From contig JAISOR010000152.1 in NCBI GenBank assembly GCA_031275535.1, positions 1 to 7,590 on the forward strand: a stretch of DNA of 7,590 nucleotides, read 5' to 3'. The position numbers and the translations under genes are program-made. Positions 7,322 to 7,590 of this stretch are shown here, piece by piece (the stretch's first letter is position 1; each line of letters begins with the position of its first letter). Source of the DNA: Treponema sp. GTDB taxonomy: Bacteria; Spirochaetota; Spirochaetia; Treponematales; Breznakiellaceae. The notes beneath the pieces are model-generated. The model did not search any database and was not told the DNA's origin. It saw nothing but the letters and a program-made list of their open reading frames with translations.

Positions 7322-7439
7322 ACCCCGGAAACCCGCCCCGGAGCCCTGAGCCAGCCGCCGTTTCTTTCCTCAGCGAAGCCGCCCGGGGGATAGATCCGTC
7401 CTGAAAGCTAAAGCCCCTGCAATGCGGCTCAAGTTTGCC
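7322..7439. other. non-coding stretch after the RayT-like gene
   Basis: About 120 bases without a credible reading frame, RNA gene or terminator. The first half is GC-rich like the preceding gene and may be decayed coding sequence. I see nothing else in it. Confidence 0.5.
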
Positions 7440-7466
7440 CGCGGGGCCGGTTACGGCTTTACCGCG
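7440..7466. repeat. nested GC-rich inverted repeat
   Basis: CGCGG (7440-7444) pairs with CCGCG (7462-7466). Inside, GCCG (7446-7449) pairs with CGGC (7454-7457) around the loop GTTA. The two stems are separated by an asymmetric internal loop (one base against four). It is the first and most GC-rich of several inverted repeats filling the last 150 bases and may be a REP-like unit. Confidence 0.4.
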
Positions 7467-7471
7467 TACCA

Positions 7472-7543
7472 GCAGTTTGTTGCGCTTCAGCGCAAAATCG
7501 TATAAAAATTCACAAAAGTGAATTTTTATACCCTACAAACTGC
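7472..7543. repeat. three-way-junction inverted repeat enclosing two hairpins
   Basis: An outer 9-bp stem is formed by GCAGTTTGT (7472-7480) and ACAAACTGC (7535-7543), which are exact reverse complements. Between them lie two further perfect stems: TGCGC/GCGCA (7481-7485, 7490-7494) with loop TTCA, and the 13-bp palindrome at 7501-7530. Single-stranded joints are AAATCG (7495-7500) and CCCT (7531-7534). The whole 72 nt can therefore fold as a branched structure in RNA or in single-stranded DNA. It could be a mobile palindromic element related to the upstream RayT-like gene, a structured untranslated RNA, or a small RNA; I recognise no known family. Confidence 0.55.
7501..7530. repeat. perfect 13-bp palindrome with AAAA loop
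   Basis: TATAAAAATTCAC (7501-7513) and GTGAATTTTTATA (7518-7530) are exact reverse complements around AAAA. It has five A before the core and five T after it on either strand, so it could act as a weak bidirectional terminator, but the core TTCAC/GTGAA is poor in G and C. It is also one arm of the larger branched fold. Confidence 0.65.
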
Positions 7544-7568
7544 ATAAAGGAGCCCAATAATCGAAGAT

Positions 7569-7590
7569 TTTTTGCATATCTATGCAAAAA
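7569..7590. repeat. palindrome truncated by the contig end
   Basis: TTTTTGCATA (7569-7578) and TATGCAAAAA (7581-7590) are exact reverse complements around TC. The window stops at the last paired base, and T at 7568 shows that the stem could continue, so the repeat is probably longer. An assembly break at such a place is typical of a palindrome present in many copies. Confidence 0.6.

Noticed and set aside
7083..7349. Plus-strand frame of 88 codons overlapping the RayT-like gene
   Set aside because: It is the shifted frame of the RayT-like gene, which carries the recognisable GHIWGDRYWS motif; no frameshift is needed to explain that gene.
7546..7552. AAAGGAG as a ribosome-binding site for a gene at the right end
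   Set aside because: No ATG, GTG or TTG lies at a suitable distance; the only nearby ATG (7582-7584) is 29 nt away inside the terminal palindrome.
7440..7590. CRISPR array
   Set aside because: The stems have different sequences and lengths and there are no regularly spaced direct repeats.

Overview
The window looks like one complete short contig from a GC-rich bacterium. It holds a near-textbook glutamate synthase operon on the minus strand, gltB (large subunit) followed by gltD (small subunit), and one small divergent plus-strand gene for an IS200/RayT-like (Y1 domain) protein. The Y1-like protein has a tyrosine-poor, histidine-free core and resembles small proteins I associate with termite-gut and other treponemes. 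A spirochaete (Treponema-like) source is therefore my best guess, but it is inference only: no rRNA or other marker is present.

Layout from left to right. Positions 1-78 are a low-complexity run of C with a little G and T, probably a contig-end artefact. Positions 79-291 are an AT-richer intergenic stretch. It contains a perfect 10-bp hairpin, a weak terminator-like hairpin and a good minus-strand promoter candidate (TTGACA, 17 nt, TAAGAT) that points away from gltD towards the contig end, where the start of another gene may lie. Positions 292-1743 are gltD and 1773-6554 are gltB, separated by 29 nt and each with its own Shine-Dalgarno sequence. Positions 6555-6808 are the divergent intergenic region, with an AT-rich promoter candidate for gltBD and a possible leader hairpin. 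Positions 6809-7321 are the RayT-like gene. Positions 7322-7590 are non-coding. They begin with about 120 unremarkable bases and end in a dense cluster of inverted repeats, including a 72-nt segment that can fold as a three-way junction and a palindrome cut by the end of the window.

How the genes work together: GltB and GltD form NAD(P)H-dependent glutamate synthase (GOGAT). GltD takes electrons from the pyridine nucleotide through FAD and two 4Fe-4S clusters. GltB hydrolyses glutamine and uses the released ammonia and the electrons (through 3Fe-4S and FMN) to aminate 2-oxoglutarate. With glutamine synthetase (not in this window) this is the main route of ammonia assimilation. The RayT-like gene has no metabolic link to the operon. 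Its interest lies in its loss of the expected catalytic residues and in its position next to a group of foldable palindromes.
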